A DNA stretch of 64,000 nucleotides from Actinomycetota bacterium (GCA_021325455.1 JAJPHD010000026.1:1-64000), one strand, 5' to 3'. Shown: positions 1 through 9,607, counted from the stretch's first letter. Notes: generated by a model not told the origin, from the sequence alone. Numbers and translations: made by a program.

Positions 1-106
1 CTGGCCTCCGTGGTCTTGGACCGTCAAGAAGCCCAGAACCGTAGGAGCCATGCGGGGTGTCACCGCGGATGGCCGCTCAACCCACCCACGACAACGTCAG
101 TAGACC

Positions 107-709
107 CTAAAAGTCGAGGATCTGGGTCTCCTCGTCGAAGACGGCGGAGGCCGCCTCGCTGGGCTCCTCAGCGATCTCACCTTCCGACTCCTCGTCGAGT
201 TCGTCGGTGAGCGCCTCCTCGTCCTCGCCATCAGGGGTTTCGGCGAGCTCCAATCCGTGTGTCTCGCGAGCTAGATCCATCGCCGTTCGCAGCCTCGCCT
301 CGGGTACTTCAGACTCGGCCAGCCATGGCACTCGCACCTTCAGCCGCTGGCAAACCTCCCGGAGCATCTCAAGGAGCGTCCACTGGCTGGGGTCTTGGCC
401 CTCGATGACGAGGTGCCCGAAGCCACCGTTCCCGGCTGGTTCGAAGCGGACGCTGGGGCCGTCTTGCACCGCTCCGAGGAGAGGGTTCTGCACGACGTTG
501 CGCCCGTCGCTGAAAAAGCGGGTCAGCTCGCGCAGCCGGTCGGGGTTCTCTTCGCGCTGCCAGCCGACGGTCTCTTCTCCAGATAGTCGGCGCCGCTGGG
601 GCACGCCGGCCCATTGCTCGATCTCGGTAGCCGAGGCTGCAAACAGCACGAGAGGCCGCGACTCTTCGGTCTGTCGGAGGCTCAGCGCCGGATACCGGAA
701 GGTGACCAT
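107..709 (-). pseudogene. N-terminal part of a DGQHR-domain/DndB-like protein, truncated (ends ...ETQILDF*)
   Basis: Frame MVTFRYPALSLRQ...AGVPQRRRLSGEETVGWQREENPDRLRELTRFFSDGRNVVQNPLLGAVQ... resembles the N-terminal part of actinobacterial DGQHR proteins; the expected VDGQHR core is absent because the frame stops at TAG 107-109. ATG at 707-709; the longer track ORF start is unlikely. Confidence 0.55.
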
Positions 710-720
710 GGGGTGAGACG

Positions 721-843
721 CTAGCGTCCCCCTGCAGTCGGACCGATCCAGCCCTGCTGCAGGAAGTCCTGACAAAGGTGTTGCAAGAGGTACGCCTCGG
801 CGGAGTTGGATTGCGACCAGCGAACCTGGTCCCGGAGAGCGAC
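721..843 (-). pseudogene. C-terminal remnant of an unidentified gene directly upstream of the DGQHR-like gene
   Basis: Reading frame ...VALRDQVRWSQSNSAEAYLLQHLCQDFLQQGWIGPTAGGR* has coding-like composition and stops 11 nt before the ATG at 709; no ATG/GTG start upstream before an in-frame stop. Confidence 0.35.
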
Positions 844-878
844 AGGCCGCCGACCATCGATTGGCGGGTCGGCGGCCT
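844..878. terminator. Perfect 12-bp stem hairpin (aggccgccgacc/ggtcggcggcct), putative terminator of the ABC-2 operon
   Basis: Inverted repeat read directly; lies 75 bp downstream of the permease stop codon; no U-tract. Confidence 0.5.
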
Positions 879-952
879 GCGCGTCGGCGGTCGTTGGAGG
901 CGGAACTCGGCTGTGCGAGGTGACGTAGCGCCCTTTGCGTCACGCCTTCCGA

Positions 953-1783
953 TCATGCGTCGCGGCGGTGGACGATGACCAGGCCGGCGGCGAGGATGGC
1001 AGCGGTGTAGAACGTCAGGACGGTTAGGCCGGTCCAGGGCGAGAGGCTCGTCGTCGTGGCGGCGGTGTGGGTGATGGCTTGGCCGGCGGTGCTGGGCAGG
1101 AACTTGGCGATGTTGTGCAGCGAGGGCAGGGCCGTGAGGATCTGCGGGAGCACGAAGAGCAGCGCGAAGAGGATGGCGATGGAGCCGACGCTGCTGCGGA
1201 CGATCGTTCCCAGCCCTACAGCGAAGATGGCGACGAGGGCGAGGTAGATGCCTACCCCGATCACCGATCGGAGCGCACCGGGGGCGGTGATGCTGACGCC
1301 GTGGTGGCCGAGGATGGCTTGGCCGGCCAAAAACGTGCCGAGACTGGCGATGGTGCCGGCGACGAAGGCGATGCTGGCGACGACGGCCGCCTTGGTGGCG
1401 ATCACCCAGCGCCGTTGGGGGGCGGCGACGAAGGTGGAGCGGATCATGCCGGTGGAGTACTCGCTGGTAACCACCAGGACGGCGAGAACACCGATCGCCA
1501 GTTGCGCGAAGAGCACGCCGCCCAGCGTGAGGCCGACAGGGTCGACGATGGGCTTGTTGCTTTTGGCCTGGATGGCGGCGATGACGGTGCCGAGGCCCAT
1601 CGCGACGGCGGCGAGGAGCACGCTCCAGTAGGTGGAGCGCACGGTCTTGGTCTTGGCCCACTCGGAGCGAAACAGCATCGGTAGCAGTGGGAGCCGGGCC
1701 TGGACGGCGGTGGGGCCGGCGTCCTCACCGGTGGCAATGGTCGAAGGATCGAGGGGGGTGTTGGGGATGGTGGTGGCGGTCAT
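953..1783 (-). CDS. ABC-2 type transporter permease
   Basis: 276 aa with six hydrophobic segments; adjacent to ATPase gene (4-bp gap). Confidence 0.8.
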   Translation of the reverse strand: MTATTIPNTPLDPSTIATGEDAGPTAVQARLPLLPMLFRSEWAKTKTVRSTYWSVLLAAVAMGLGTVIAAIQAKSNKPIVDPVGLTLGGVLFAQLAIGVLAVLVVTSEYSTGMIRSTFVAAPQRRWVIATKAAVVASIAFVAGTIASLGTFLAGQAILGHHGVSITAPGALRSVIGVGIYLALVAIFAVGLGTIVRSSVGSIAILFALLFVLPQILTALPSLHNIAKFLPSTAGQAITHTAATTTSLSPWTGLTVLTFYTAAILAAGLVIVHRRDA

Positions 1784-1786
1784 GGT

Positions 1787-2749
1787 TCAGGCTGCGCTTT
1801 CTTGCGTGGTGTGGGCAGGGGCAGTGGCGCGGTACTCGACGCTGTCGTGGGTGAGCTGCATGAACGCTTCTTCGAGCGAAGCGTGCTGAGTGGCTAGCTG
1901 GTGGAGGGTGATCCCATTGGCGGAGGCGAGGTCGCCGATCTGTTCGGCCGGCATGCCGGTGACGGTCATCTCACCGTCGGCGCCGATGGTGGTCGCCGCT
2001 CCCACCTCGTCGAGGAGCGCCTTGAGGGCGTCGGCTTGCGGTGATCGAACCTGGACGATGTTGCGGCTGCTGGCTGAGACGATGCTGTCGACGCTGTCGT
2101 CGGCCACGAGCCGGCCCTGTCCGATCACGACGACGTGATCGGCGGTGAGGGCCATCTCGGCCATGAGGTGCGACGACACCAGCACGGTCCGGCCTTGCTC
2201 GGCGAGGGAGCGCATCAGCGTCCGGATCCACAGGATCCCTTCGGGATCGAGACCGTTGACCGGCTCGTCGAGGATCAAGGTGTGCGGGTCGCCCAGCATC
2301 GCCGCCGCGATCCCGAGCCGCTGGTCCATTCCGAGGGAGAACCCGCCGACCCGGTTGGCGGCGACGGCGGTCAACCCGACGAGGTCGAGGACCTCGTCGA
2401 CGCGCCGCCGGTCGATCCCGTTGGCCAGCGCCAGGCAGCACAGATGGTTCAGCGCGCTGCGGCCGGGATGGAAGGCCTTGGCGTCGAGGAGGGCCCCGAC
2501 CTCGAACAGCGGCTGGCGGTGCTCCTTGAACGGACGGCCGTTGACCAAGGCCACACCCGAGGAGGGAGTGTCAAGGCCGAGGATCATCCGAAGCGTGGTC
2601 GACTTACCTGCACCGTTGGGGCCGAGGAACCCCGTGACCCGGCCGGGGTGCACCTCGAAGCTGAGATGGTCGACTGCGAGGGTCTGCCCGTAAGACTTGG
2701 TCAGTCCTCGCACCTCGATAGTCGGGGAGTGCTTGCGCTTGGTGGTCAT
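1787..2749 (-). CDS. ABC transporter ATP-binding protein (drug/bacitracin-type exporter)
   Basis: GPNGAGKST Walker A, LGMDQRLGIA signature-like motif, LILDEPVNGLDP Walker B; likely start MTTKRKHSPTIEVRGLTKSYG at 2749. Confidence 0.9.
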   Translation of the reverse strand: MTTKRKHSPTIEVRGLTKSYGQTLAVDHLSFEVHPGRVTGFLGPNGAGKSTTLRMILGLDTPSSGVALVNGRPFKEHRQPLFEVGALLDAKAFHPGRSALNHLCCLALANGIDRRRVDEVLDLVGLTAVAANRVGGFSLGMDQRLGIAAAMLGDPHTLILDEPVNGLDPEGILWIRTLMRSLAEQGRTVLVSSHLMAEMALTADHVVVIGQGRLVADDSVDSIVSASSRNIVQVRSPQADALKALLDEVGAATTIGADGEMTVTGMPAEQIGDLASANGITLHQLATQHASLEEAFMQLTHDSVEYRATAPAHTTQESAA

Positions 2750-3232
2750 GAGCCGATCATGAGGTACCGCCACCCCCCATGTCGTCGGCCTCAGGTGCCG
2801 ATGAAGCTCATCCTCAGGTAGGACCAGCGGCGAACCGACGGCGGCGCGACATCGCGGGCCGTGAGCCGAAAGGACTTTCGCTCTCACCGGCTTGCCTTGC
2901 GCTGCGACAGGACCGATCGCGCCTGGTATCAAGCCAGCGGTCTCGGGACCTTTCCACGGGTGCATCGAGCTGGCGCCGCCGAAGCGTGACGCGGCGCTAC
3001 CGGATGACGACGTCTGCGGGCCGTGAGATGGCCGAGCATTGACGGTTGGAGCCCGCGATGACAGGGCCCAGCCGGCAGCGACGCCTAACCGTCGGCGCTC
3101 CTGTGGTGTTTCCGAACGATCCGTCCTCGACCGGCCAGTCCATTTGAGGAGCCGGTTCACACCGCTCGTGGAGGGGCGGGAGCGAGGCTCAGCCTGCCGG
3201 CGACCGGGAGCCGGGTCGCGGTCCCACTCCGG

Positions 3233-3913
3233 TCATCCGGCTCGCTCGCCGGGTCGCACGAGCCCCGTTTCGTAGGCAAGGACGACGGCTTGGACGCGGT
3301 CGCGTAGCTGGAGTTTCATGAGGATCCGACCGACGTGGGTCTTGATGGTCGTCTCCGAGAGGTACAACCGGCGGCCGATCTCGGCGTTGGAGAGCCCTTG
3401 GGCGATGAGGAGCAGCACTTCGTTCTCCCGGGCGGTGAGATCTTGGAGGCCGGGAGGCGGAGCTGGCGGTGTCGCCGTCGCGACGGCGGCGAAGCGCTCG
3501 AGGAGCCGGCGGGTGACCGACGGCGCCAAGAGGGCGTCGCCCGCCGCGACGACCCGGATGGCGCCGACGATGTCGTCGGGCGGGGCGTCTTTGAGCAGGA
3601 ACCCGCTGGCGCCGGCTCGGAGTGCCTCGACGATGTATTCGTCCAGGTCGAAGGTGGTCAGCATGATCACCTTGGGAGCTGCCTGCGGGGTGCAGCCGGT
3701 GATTTGCCGGGTGGCTTCCACCCCGTCGGTTCCCGGCATGCGAACATCCATCATGACGACGTCGGGACCGGTCCGGGCGACGAGGTCTACGGCTGCCGCC
3801 CCGTCACCTGCCTCACCCACGACCACCAGGTCTGCTTCGGCGTCGATCATCATCCGCAGACCACGACGTAGCAGCGCTTGGTCGTCGACCACGGCGACCT
3901 TGACGGGGTTCAC
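3233..3913 (-). CDS. NarL/LuxR-family response regulator
   Basis: REC domain (VVDDQALLR, DVVMMDVRMPG) plus C-terminal LuxR HTH (LTARENEVLLLIAQGLSNAEIGRRLYLSETTIKTHVGRILMKL). Confidence 0.93.
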   Translation of the reverse strand: MNPVKVAVVDDQALLRRGLRMMIDAEADLVVVGEAGDGAAAVDLVARTGPDVVMMDVRMPGTDGVEATRQITGCTPQAAPKVIMLTTFDLDEYIVEALRAGASGFLLKDAPPDDIVGAIRVVAAGDALLAPSVTRRLLERFAAVATATPPAPPPGLQDLTARENEVLLLIAQGLSNAEIGRRLYLSETTIKTHVGRILMKLQLRDRVQAVVLAYETGLVRPGERAG

Positions 3914-5190
3914 GGCGCCGCCAGTGGGGCGCCGGCGGGTTGCTCAGTGTTGCTCGGCAGCGGCATCCGGGCATGCACGCAGAAGCCACCGCCTGCGGTG
4001 GGGCCGACGCACAGTTCGCCCCGGAACAGGCTCACACGTTCCCGCATGCCGACCAGCCCGTGACCGCCGCTGTCGGGAGCGGGAGCGGCGCCACCGGGAC
4101 GGGGCGTGGGGTTGGTGACCTCGACGTGCAGGTCTCGTGACGTCCAGGCGAGCTTGACCCGAGCGGGCACTTCGCCGGCGTGCTTGAGCGTGTTGGTGAG
4201 GGCTTCTTGGACGATCCGATAGACCGACAGCTCGATCCCTGCTCCCACCTCCACCGGGTCGCCTTCGACCTCGAGGCTGACTGTCAGGCCTGCGTCGTTG
4301 AAGCCGGCGACCAGGCCGGCCAGGTCTGCGATGGTCGGCTGCGGTGCGAGCTGGGCCGGGCACTGGTCGTCGCGCAGCACGTCGAGGAGCCGGCGCATCT
4401 CGGCGAAAGCCTGCCGGCCGGACTGCTCGATCGACGCCAGGACGTCCTGGGCGACGGAGCGGTCGAGCTCGGCGACCCGGGCGGCGCCTCCCGCTTGCAT
4501 GACGATCACCCCCAAAGCGTGGGCGACCACGTCATGAAGCTCCCGGGCGATGCGGGCCCGCTCGTCGGCGACCGCCTGGCGGGCACGGGCTTCCCGTTCT
4601 TCCTCGGCTCGCTCGGCCCGCTGCGAGAGGCGGGCGGCCTCCGCCCGTCGGGACCGCAGAACCTCGCCGGCCGCCCAGGCCGCCACGAACGCCACACACG
4701 CTCCCAGCGACACGCCCGCGACGCCCAGGCCGGCCGGCCGATGGGGGCGGACGGCGAAGCTGGCCGCCACCTCGACCGCGACAGCCCCGATCGCCCACAG
4801 GTCAGCCCAACCCCGCCGGTGGGCGGCGAAAGAGTAGAACGCGACCACCAAGGCAGCCCAGGCCGGCTGGGAGCCGTAGCCGGCGGCGAAATAGGCGACG
4901 GTGGCAGCACCGACGGCGACCAGCACCACATCCGGGCGCGAACGGCGCCACACCAGCGGCACCGTCTCGGCCAGCACCAGCGCCACCGCCAAGGCGTCAG
5001 CGGGCCGGGAGCCGCCCCCGGCCAAAAACGGGCTCGGCACGGCGAGCCCGGCCAACACCGCGGCCAGGACGGCGTCAGCGCCGACCGGGTGTCCCCGCAC
5101 CCACCCCGCTGGCCGGCTGGCGACCATGGGTTCAACATAGCGCCCCGACAATCGCCCCACCCAGGAGAAACGCCCCGAACGGCCGGTCAT
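3910..5190 (-). CDS. Sensor histidine kinase (HisKA_3/HATPase type)
   Basis: ARELHDVVAHALGVIVMQAGGAARV HisKA_3 motif; GHGLVGMRERV ATP-binding motif; overlaps response regulator by 4 bp; start ATG at 5190. Confidence 0.9.
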   Translation of the reverse strand: MTGRSGRFSWVGRLSGRYVEPMVASRPAGWVRGHPVGADAVLAAVLAGLAVPSPFLAGGGSRPADALAVALVLAETVPLVWRRSRPDVVLVAVGAATVAYFAAGYGSQPAWAALVVAFYSFAAHRRGWADLWAIGAVAVEVAASFAVRPHRPAGLGVAGVSLGACVAFVAAWAAGEVLRSRRAEAARLSQRAERAEEEREARARQAVADERARIARELHDVVAHALGVIVMQAGGAARVAELDRSVAQDVLASIEQSGRQAFAEMRRLLDVLRDDQCPAQLAPQPTIADLAGLVAGFNDAGLTVSLEVEGDPVEVGAGIELSVYRIVQEALTNTLKHAGEVPARVKLAWTSRDLHVEVTNPTPRPGGAAPAPDSGGHGLVGMRERVSLFRGELCVGPTAGGGFCVHARMPLPSNTEQPAGAPLAAP

Positions 5191-6608
5191 GGCCGCCCGT
5201 CCCGGCACCCCGCCAGAATGTCCGGTGCCCCGCTGAGGACATCCTTCGCGTCTCGGACCGGCAGGCAGTCGGTCGGGCGAGCCGACCAGGCTCGGGCGGC
5301 CAGCGCCGCCCAATCCCCGCAGGCGCCGAGCCGCCCGAGGAGTGCCACGAGCCCCAGGTTCACTCGCTGGAGCACGACGAACGGCGCCGGCAACCTCGCG
5401 TCCCGAAGCACCGGGGACTGGTCGCCGCCGGTGGCGAAGGTAGCCGCCACGAGAGCAGACGCCCGCCGGGCGGTCACCTCGGACCGGCCCGGCAGGTTCA
5501 GCAGAGGGCACAGCCCGCCGAAGGCGAGGGCGACTTCGGCGTCGCTGAAGCCTGCCCCGGCAGGCAGGAGGCCAGCCTCCTCGACGTGGCGGCGCAGCCC
5601 CCGGGGGTCCCCGGTGGCGACCGCCCGCATGATCGCCGCGAACCCGGCTACGTCGGGGTCGCTGAAGCGGCGGACCATCCCGAAGTCCAACACCGTGAGC
5701 GTGCCATCCGGCCCGACGAGGAGGTTGCCCGGGTGAAGGTCGCCATGGCAGGCGCCGAGGACGAAGAGGCTCTCGAAGACGAACCGGAACAGTGCCTCCC
5801 CGATGCGGTCCTTGCCGTCCTGCGGCCACGACATTGCCTCGTCGAAGCGGGCACCAGCAGCCCACTCGGTGGTCAGCACCCGGCGGGCGGACAGCTCAGG
5901 CACAACGGCAGGGATCCGTACGCACTGATCGTTCTGGAAGAACCGGGCGAACAGGACCTGGTTGGCTGCCTCCCGCCGGTAGTCGAGCTCCTCCTCCAGC
6001 CGTTCGCGCAGCTCCGCCGCCACCACCTTGGTGTCCAGCCCCGGCCAGAAATGGCGCAACCCGTGGAGCAGCAGCGGAGCACACTCGAGGTCGGCACGCA
6101 AGGTTGCGTCCACCCCCGGGTATTGCACCTTGACGGCCACCTGCCTGCCGTCATGAGTCACGGCCCGATGTACCTGGCCGATCGACGCGGCGGCCACCGG
6201 TACCGGGTCCCAACTACCGAAGAGCACCTCCGGCGGGTGGCCCAGTTCGGCCGTGACTGCCTCACGAGCCAGCTGCGAGCTCATCGGAGGAGCGTCCGCG
6301 CACAGGCCGGCCAACGCCACTCGCAGAGGCTCGGGAACCCCCTCCGAGCAGAAGCTCAGCAGCTGGCCAAGCTTCATGGCAGCTCCCCGCATGTTCCCCA
6401 ACGTGGCCGCCACGTCCTCGGCGCTCCGCAACTGATGGGCGCTGTCAAGCTGCTCGCGTTCTACGGCCGGAGCCACCGCCCGGCGCACCCGGTGAGCCAC
6501 GCTCGCGCTCCCTCGGCGGACGCCCAGCCGGCCCAGATCGGCGAAACGGCCGAGGCGCACCGGAAGAGGAACAGCAACAGAACTCGGCGGCAACGCGCAG
6601 GTGGTCAT
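5187..6608 (-). CDS. ABC1/AarF/UbiB family kinase-like protein
   Basis: AAMKLGQLLSF (KxGQ), PVAAASIGQVHRA, VAVKVQYPG, ACHGDLHPGNLL, VLDFGMVRRF; overlaps the histidine kinase gene (ATGA). Confidence 0.92.
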   Translation of the reverse strand: MTTCALPPSSVAVPLPVRLGRFADLGRLGVRRGSASVAHRVRRAVAPAVEREQLDSAHQLRSAEDVAATLGNMRGAAMKLGQLLSFCSEGVPEPLRVALAGLCADAPPMSSQLAREAVTAELGHPPEVLFGSWDPVPVAAASIGQVHRAVTHDGRQVAVKVQYPGVDATLRADLECAPLLLHGLRHFWPGLDTKVVAAELRERLEEELDYRREAANQVLFARFFQNDQCVRIPAVVPELSARRVLTTEWAAGARFDEAMSWPQDGKDRIGEALFRFVFESLFVLGACHGDLHPGNLLVGPDGTLTVLDFGMVRRFSDPDVAGFAAIMRAVATGDPRGLRRHVEEAGLLPAGAGFSDAEVALAFGGLCPLLNLPGRSEVTARRASALVAATFATGGDQSPVLRDARLPAPFVVLQRVNLGLVALLGRLGACGDWAALAARAWSARPTDCLPVRDAKDVLSGAPDILAGCRDGRP

Positions 6609-7550
6609 GCACCAAGTGTTTCGCCCACGGCCGCACATGTCGTCGCCCCTGGGTGCCATCGACAGTCATCCGAAGGTAGGAAGGCATGCATCCAGACTCC
6701 GCCGCGCGGACCCGACACAAGCGTCGACTGCGTGCCCAATGCTCGCAGCAGCCACCTCGTGAAGCCCCATCGCGAGCTGGTCGAGCAACCCGAGCTCGCT
6801 CCGAGGCGAACGGCCGCCGACGATCCGATAGGGGCACCGCATACACCGAACCCCGTGCCCCCCTGTTTCGACTGCGCAATATCAACCACCAGGCACGGCA
6901 CAGTGACAGGTGGGAACGCCGGACCCCAAAAGAGGTCGACGTGGTGGCCTTCGTCGAGCCGCAGTGGGCGGTGAACCCCCGGCTGAGCTCCCTCCTAACT
7001 CTCAGTGCCACGGCCGTGCATTGGAATAGCACCCTCTCGGTGAAGCGTTCGGCGCTCCATCTCGCCGCGGCGGGCGCGTTCCTCCATGTGCAGGACAGCC
7101 TGTTGCGGCACGCGACGCGGCTGCACCGCCGAGACCGCCTCGATCGGCGCGGCGCCAGTCAAACAGGGCGCCCGGTGAAGGATGCGATGAATCGGCGCGG
7201 CGCTGTCGGTTCACCCGGGCACGGCAGCGCCCGGGCCGGCGGCCGGCTTTGGCTTCCTGCGCCGAGCGGAGGCCAGCGCGACACACTCGACGGATCCTCG
7301 CGTCGCAGGATCGGTCACGCCGTCTGCGTGGCGACGCTCCGCTTTGGCTCGCGAGCGTACGGCGGTACGGCGGTCATCGCTGGCGGTGCTCCACGCGATA
7401 GGGTGGTGGGCCCTCGTCGGCGTCAGCGTGCTCGTAGAGCCGTTGCCAGACGCTGACGACCCCGAAAGGGGTGGTCAGACCTGGTTGGACCGACCCGGTT
7501 GGACCCCAGCAGGTGGCCCTTGGCTGCGACCGACTCGCCGCTGGATGACG

Positions 7551-8813
7551 TTATTCGGCATCCCGCTGGAGCCTGGTAAACAGCTCATCAGTGAGCTGCT
7601 CATAACGGAGTTGCACGTCCGGCCACGACAGGCGAGTTGCCGAACCGTTGAACCGAACCCACTGCCCGGCCACCATGACGTGGCGCACGAGACTGGCGCC
7701 ACCACGCGAGACCAGCGCCGCTGCCATGGTGGAAACCTCGCTTGACTGCAGGTAGGGCCGGAGCGCGCCCGCGTCCACGAAGACGAGATCGGCGGGTGCT
7801 CCGACCGTGATGCCCCCGACGGCCGGGCGGTAGCAGGACCGCCCTCCTTCGGTTGCCATCGTCAGGACGTCGGCGGCCGAGCGAGGGCGACGATCTCCCT
7901 GCGCCGTCAAGATCGCCCAAGCCGCACGCAGGCAGCCCCACATGTCGGTGTCCGCCCAGTCAGTGCCTAGTCCGACGTTCACGCCGGCCTCCAGCCAGCG
8001 CCGCAGCGGCGCCACCCGACCGCTGGTCATCACGTTGGACATCGGGCAGTTCACGACGGACGCCCCACGGGCGGCCACCAGCTCGATGTCTGTATCGTCC
8101 ATGAGACAGCCGTGAAAGAGCACCGTCGACGGTCCGAGCAGGTCTGCTGCGTCCAAGACGCCGACCGTGGAGGTCCCGAAGCGACGCCCGACCTTCTCCC
8201 GGCGCAGCGCCGTCTCTAGGCAGTGCCCCGTCAGCGGGACAGATCCGGCCGCCCAAGCATCGGAAGTCGCCGCGACGCTGTCTTCGTCGAGATCCTCCTC
8301 TTCGGGGAAGTGCAGGCTCACGCCCACGTCGCCCCGCCCGCCCGATGTGGCGAGGGCGCCGTAGCACTCGATGCTGCCGACCATGCCGATCTCCGACATC
8401 ACCTCCGCGGCCACGCCCTCGGCCCGTTCGGACACCCCGGAGTCGGCGATGAACGTCACGCCTTGCCCGAGCAGGTCTAGAAACTCCTTGCGGTACAGGG
8501 CTACCAGATCAGCGCGGGTGGCTTCCTCGTCCAGCCACCGGAACAGACGTGCCTGTGCGCGGCCTCGGGGACTGGCGTCGCCCCAGTCGTCAATCTCCAT
8601 TCCGCTCGTCAACCCGGTGAACAGCGACGAGCAGCCGTGGTAGTGCGCGTTGCAGAGCCCGGGCAGGACGACCAGAGCGGAGGCATCCACAGCATCGGCC
8701 CGGCGCGCGCCGGGACTGAGCAACGCGCTGACATGTCCGTCGCTCACCTCGATGTCGACCACCCGGTATCGATCGCCCCCGTTGTCCAGGAGGATCGCCG
8801 ACGTTAACCACAT
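7551..8813 (-). CDS. Amidohydrolase family protein (chlorohydrolase/nucleoside deaminase-like)
   Basis: VVLPGLCNAHYHG, LTGHCLE, VLFHGCLMDDTDIEL, VNCPMSNVMTSGRVAPLRRWLEAGVNVGLGTDWADTDMWG motifs typical of the metallo-dependent amidohydrolase fold. Confidence 0.85.
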   Translation of the reverse strand: MWLTSAILLDNGGDRYRVVDIEVSDGHVSALLSPGARRADAVDASALVVLPGLCNAHYHGCSSLFTGLTSGMEIDDWGDASPRGRAQARLFRWLDEEATRADLVALYRKEFLDLLGQGVTFIADSGVSERAEGVAAEVMSEIGMVGSIECYGALATSGGRGDVGVSLHFPEEEDLDEDSVAATSDAWAAGSVPLTGHCLETALRREKVGRRFGTSTVGVLDAADLLGPSTVLFHGCLMDDTDIELVAARGASVVNCPMSNVMTSGRVAPLRRWLEAGVNVGLGTDWADTDMWGCLRAAWAILTAQGDRRPRSAADVLTMATEGGRSCYRPAVGGITVGAPADLVFVDAGALRPYLQSSEVSTMAAALVSRGGASLVRHVMVAGQWVRFNGSATRLSWPDVQLRYEQLTDELFTRLQRDAE

Positions 8814-8879
8814 CCCCGAACTATGGCAGTCGACCGAACGGGGCGTCAGCTTGGACAAGGGGCTTCCGCCGGTAGGCGC

Positions 8880-9118
8880 TCGTTTGAGCCATTACGCGGC
8901 ATCGACACCGCGCCCAACTCCGCGCGGTTCGATCGATCCGGGCCGCCCAGCGGTCATCGGCCACCGCCACGCGTCCCGCCGGCGGCCTCCGCTGCGGCGG
9001 CGGCACGCCCATTCTCAACCACGACGACACCGTCGCCGGGTGCTTGTGCACTCCCTGGGCGATCTGGGTGATCGTCCAGCCCTTGTCGAAGGCGCCTGGA
9101 CAGGCCCCTGTGCAAGCC
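8880..9118 (-). mobile_element. Degenerate transposase-like helix-turn-helix fragment
   Basis: Minus frame AFDKGWTITQIAQGVHKHPATVSSWLRMGVPPPQRRPPAGRVAVADDRWAARIDR looks like a transposase/integrase N-terminal HTH; stop just upstream, frame loses similarity after about 60 aa. Confidence 0.45.
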
Positions 9119-9367
9119 AGCTATCCATCGGCCGGTTCCGAAGCGGAGGCGGGCGAAGCTACGTCCGCCGTTGATCAGTGCACTGCGTACGCATGCCCTG
9201 TGCTGCCCTACGCACCAGCGACGCTGCCAGGAAGCCCGCCGCAAACCCGCTGCTCAGCGGCCGCACGCGCCGCGCCACCCTGCCACGACGTGCCCTATGC
9301 AGCCTTGAGAAGGCCCCGAGAAAAACACCCGAGAAACCCGCCCCTCCGACGACCGCCGGAACGAGAA

Positions 9368-9420
9368 ACCGCTGGTCAGGCGCCTGCACCCCTGCACGAG
9401 GTTCGCGCTCGACCAGCGGT
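9368..9420. repeat. 10-bp perfect inverted repeat (accgctggtc/gaccagcggt) just 3' of the tRNA
   Basis: Direct reading; on the minus strand the distal arm is followed by TTTCTCGTT. Confidence 0.55.
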
Positions 9421-9425
9421 CGTAG

Positions 9426-9499
<74 letters not shown>

Positions 9500-9607
9500 T
9501 CGTTGCCCCTATCATAGCAGGTGTCCCGCCCCGGCTCACATCGCCTCGGTCCCGACCTGGCACCGGGCCCTCGGACCCCCGACTAGCCCGCCCGTCTGCC
9601 AACGAGG

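Noticed and set aside
369-1661. 430-aa minus ORF overlapping the exporter permease
   Set aside because: Out-of-frame Arg/His/Pro-rich translation of the permease gene.
4180-5736. Long plus-strand ORF (518 aa) opposite histidine kinase/ABC1K
   Set aside because: Antisense shadow ORF caused by high GC; low-complexity Arg/Gly/His/Pro composition, while the opposite strand has clear domains.
6686-7456. 256-aa plus ORF in the 6.6-7.5 kb gap
   Set aside because: No recognisable domain, Arg-rich random-like composition; treated as non-coding.
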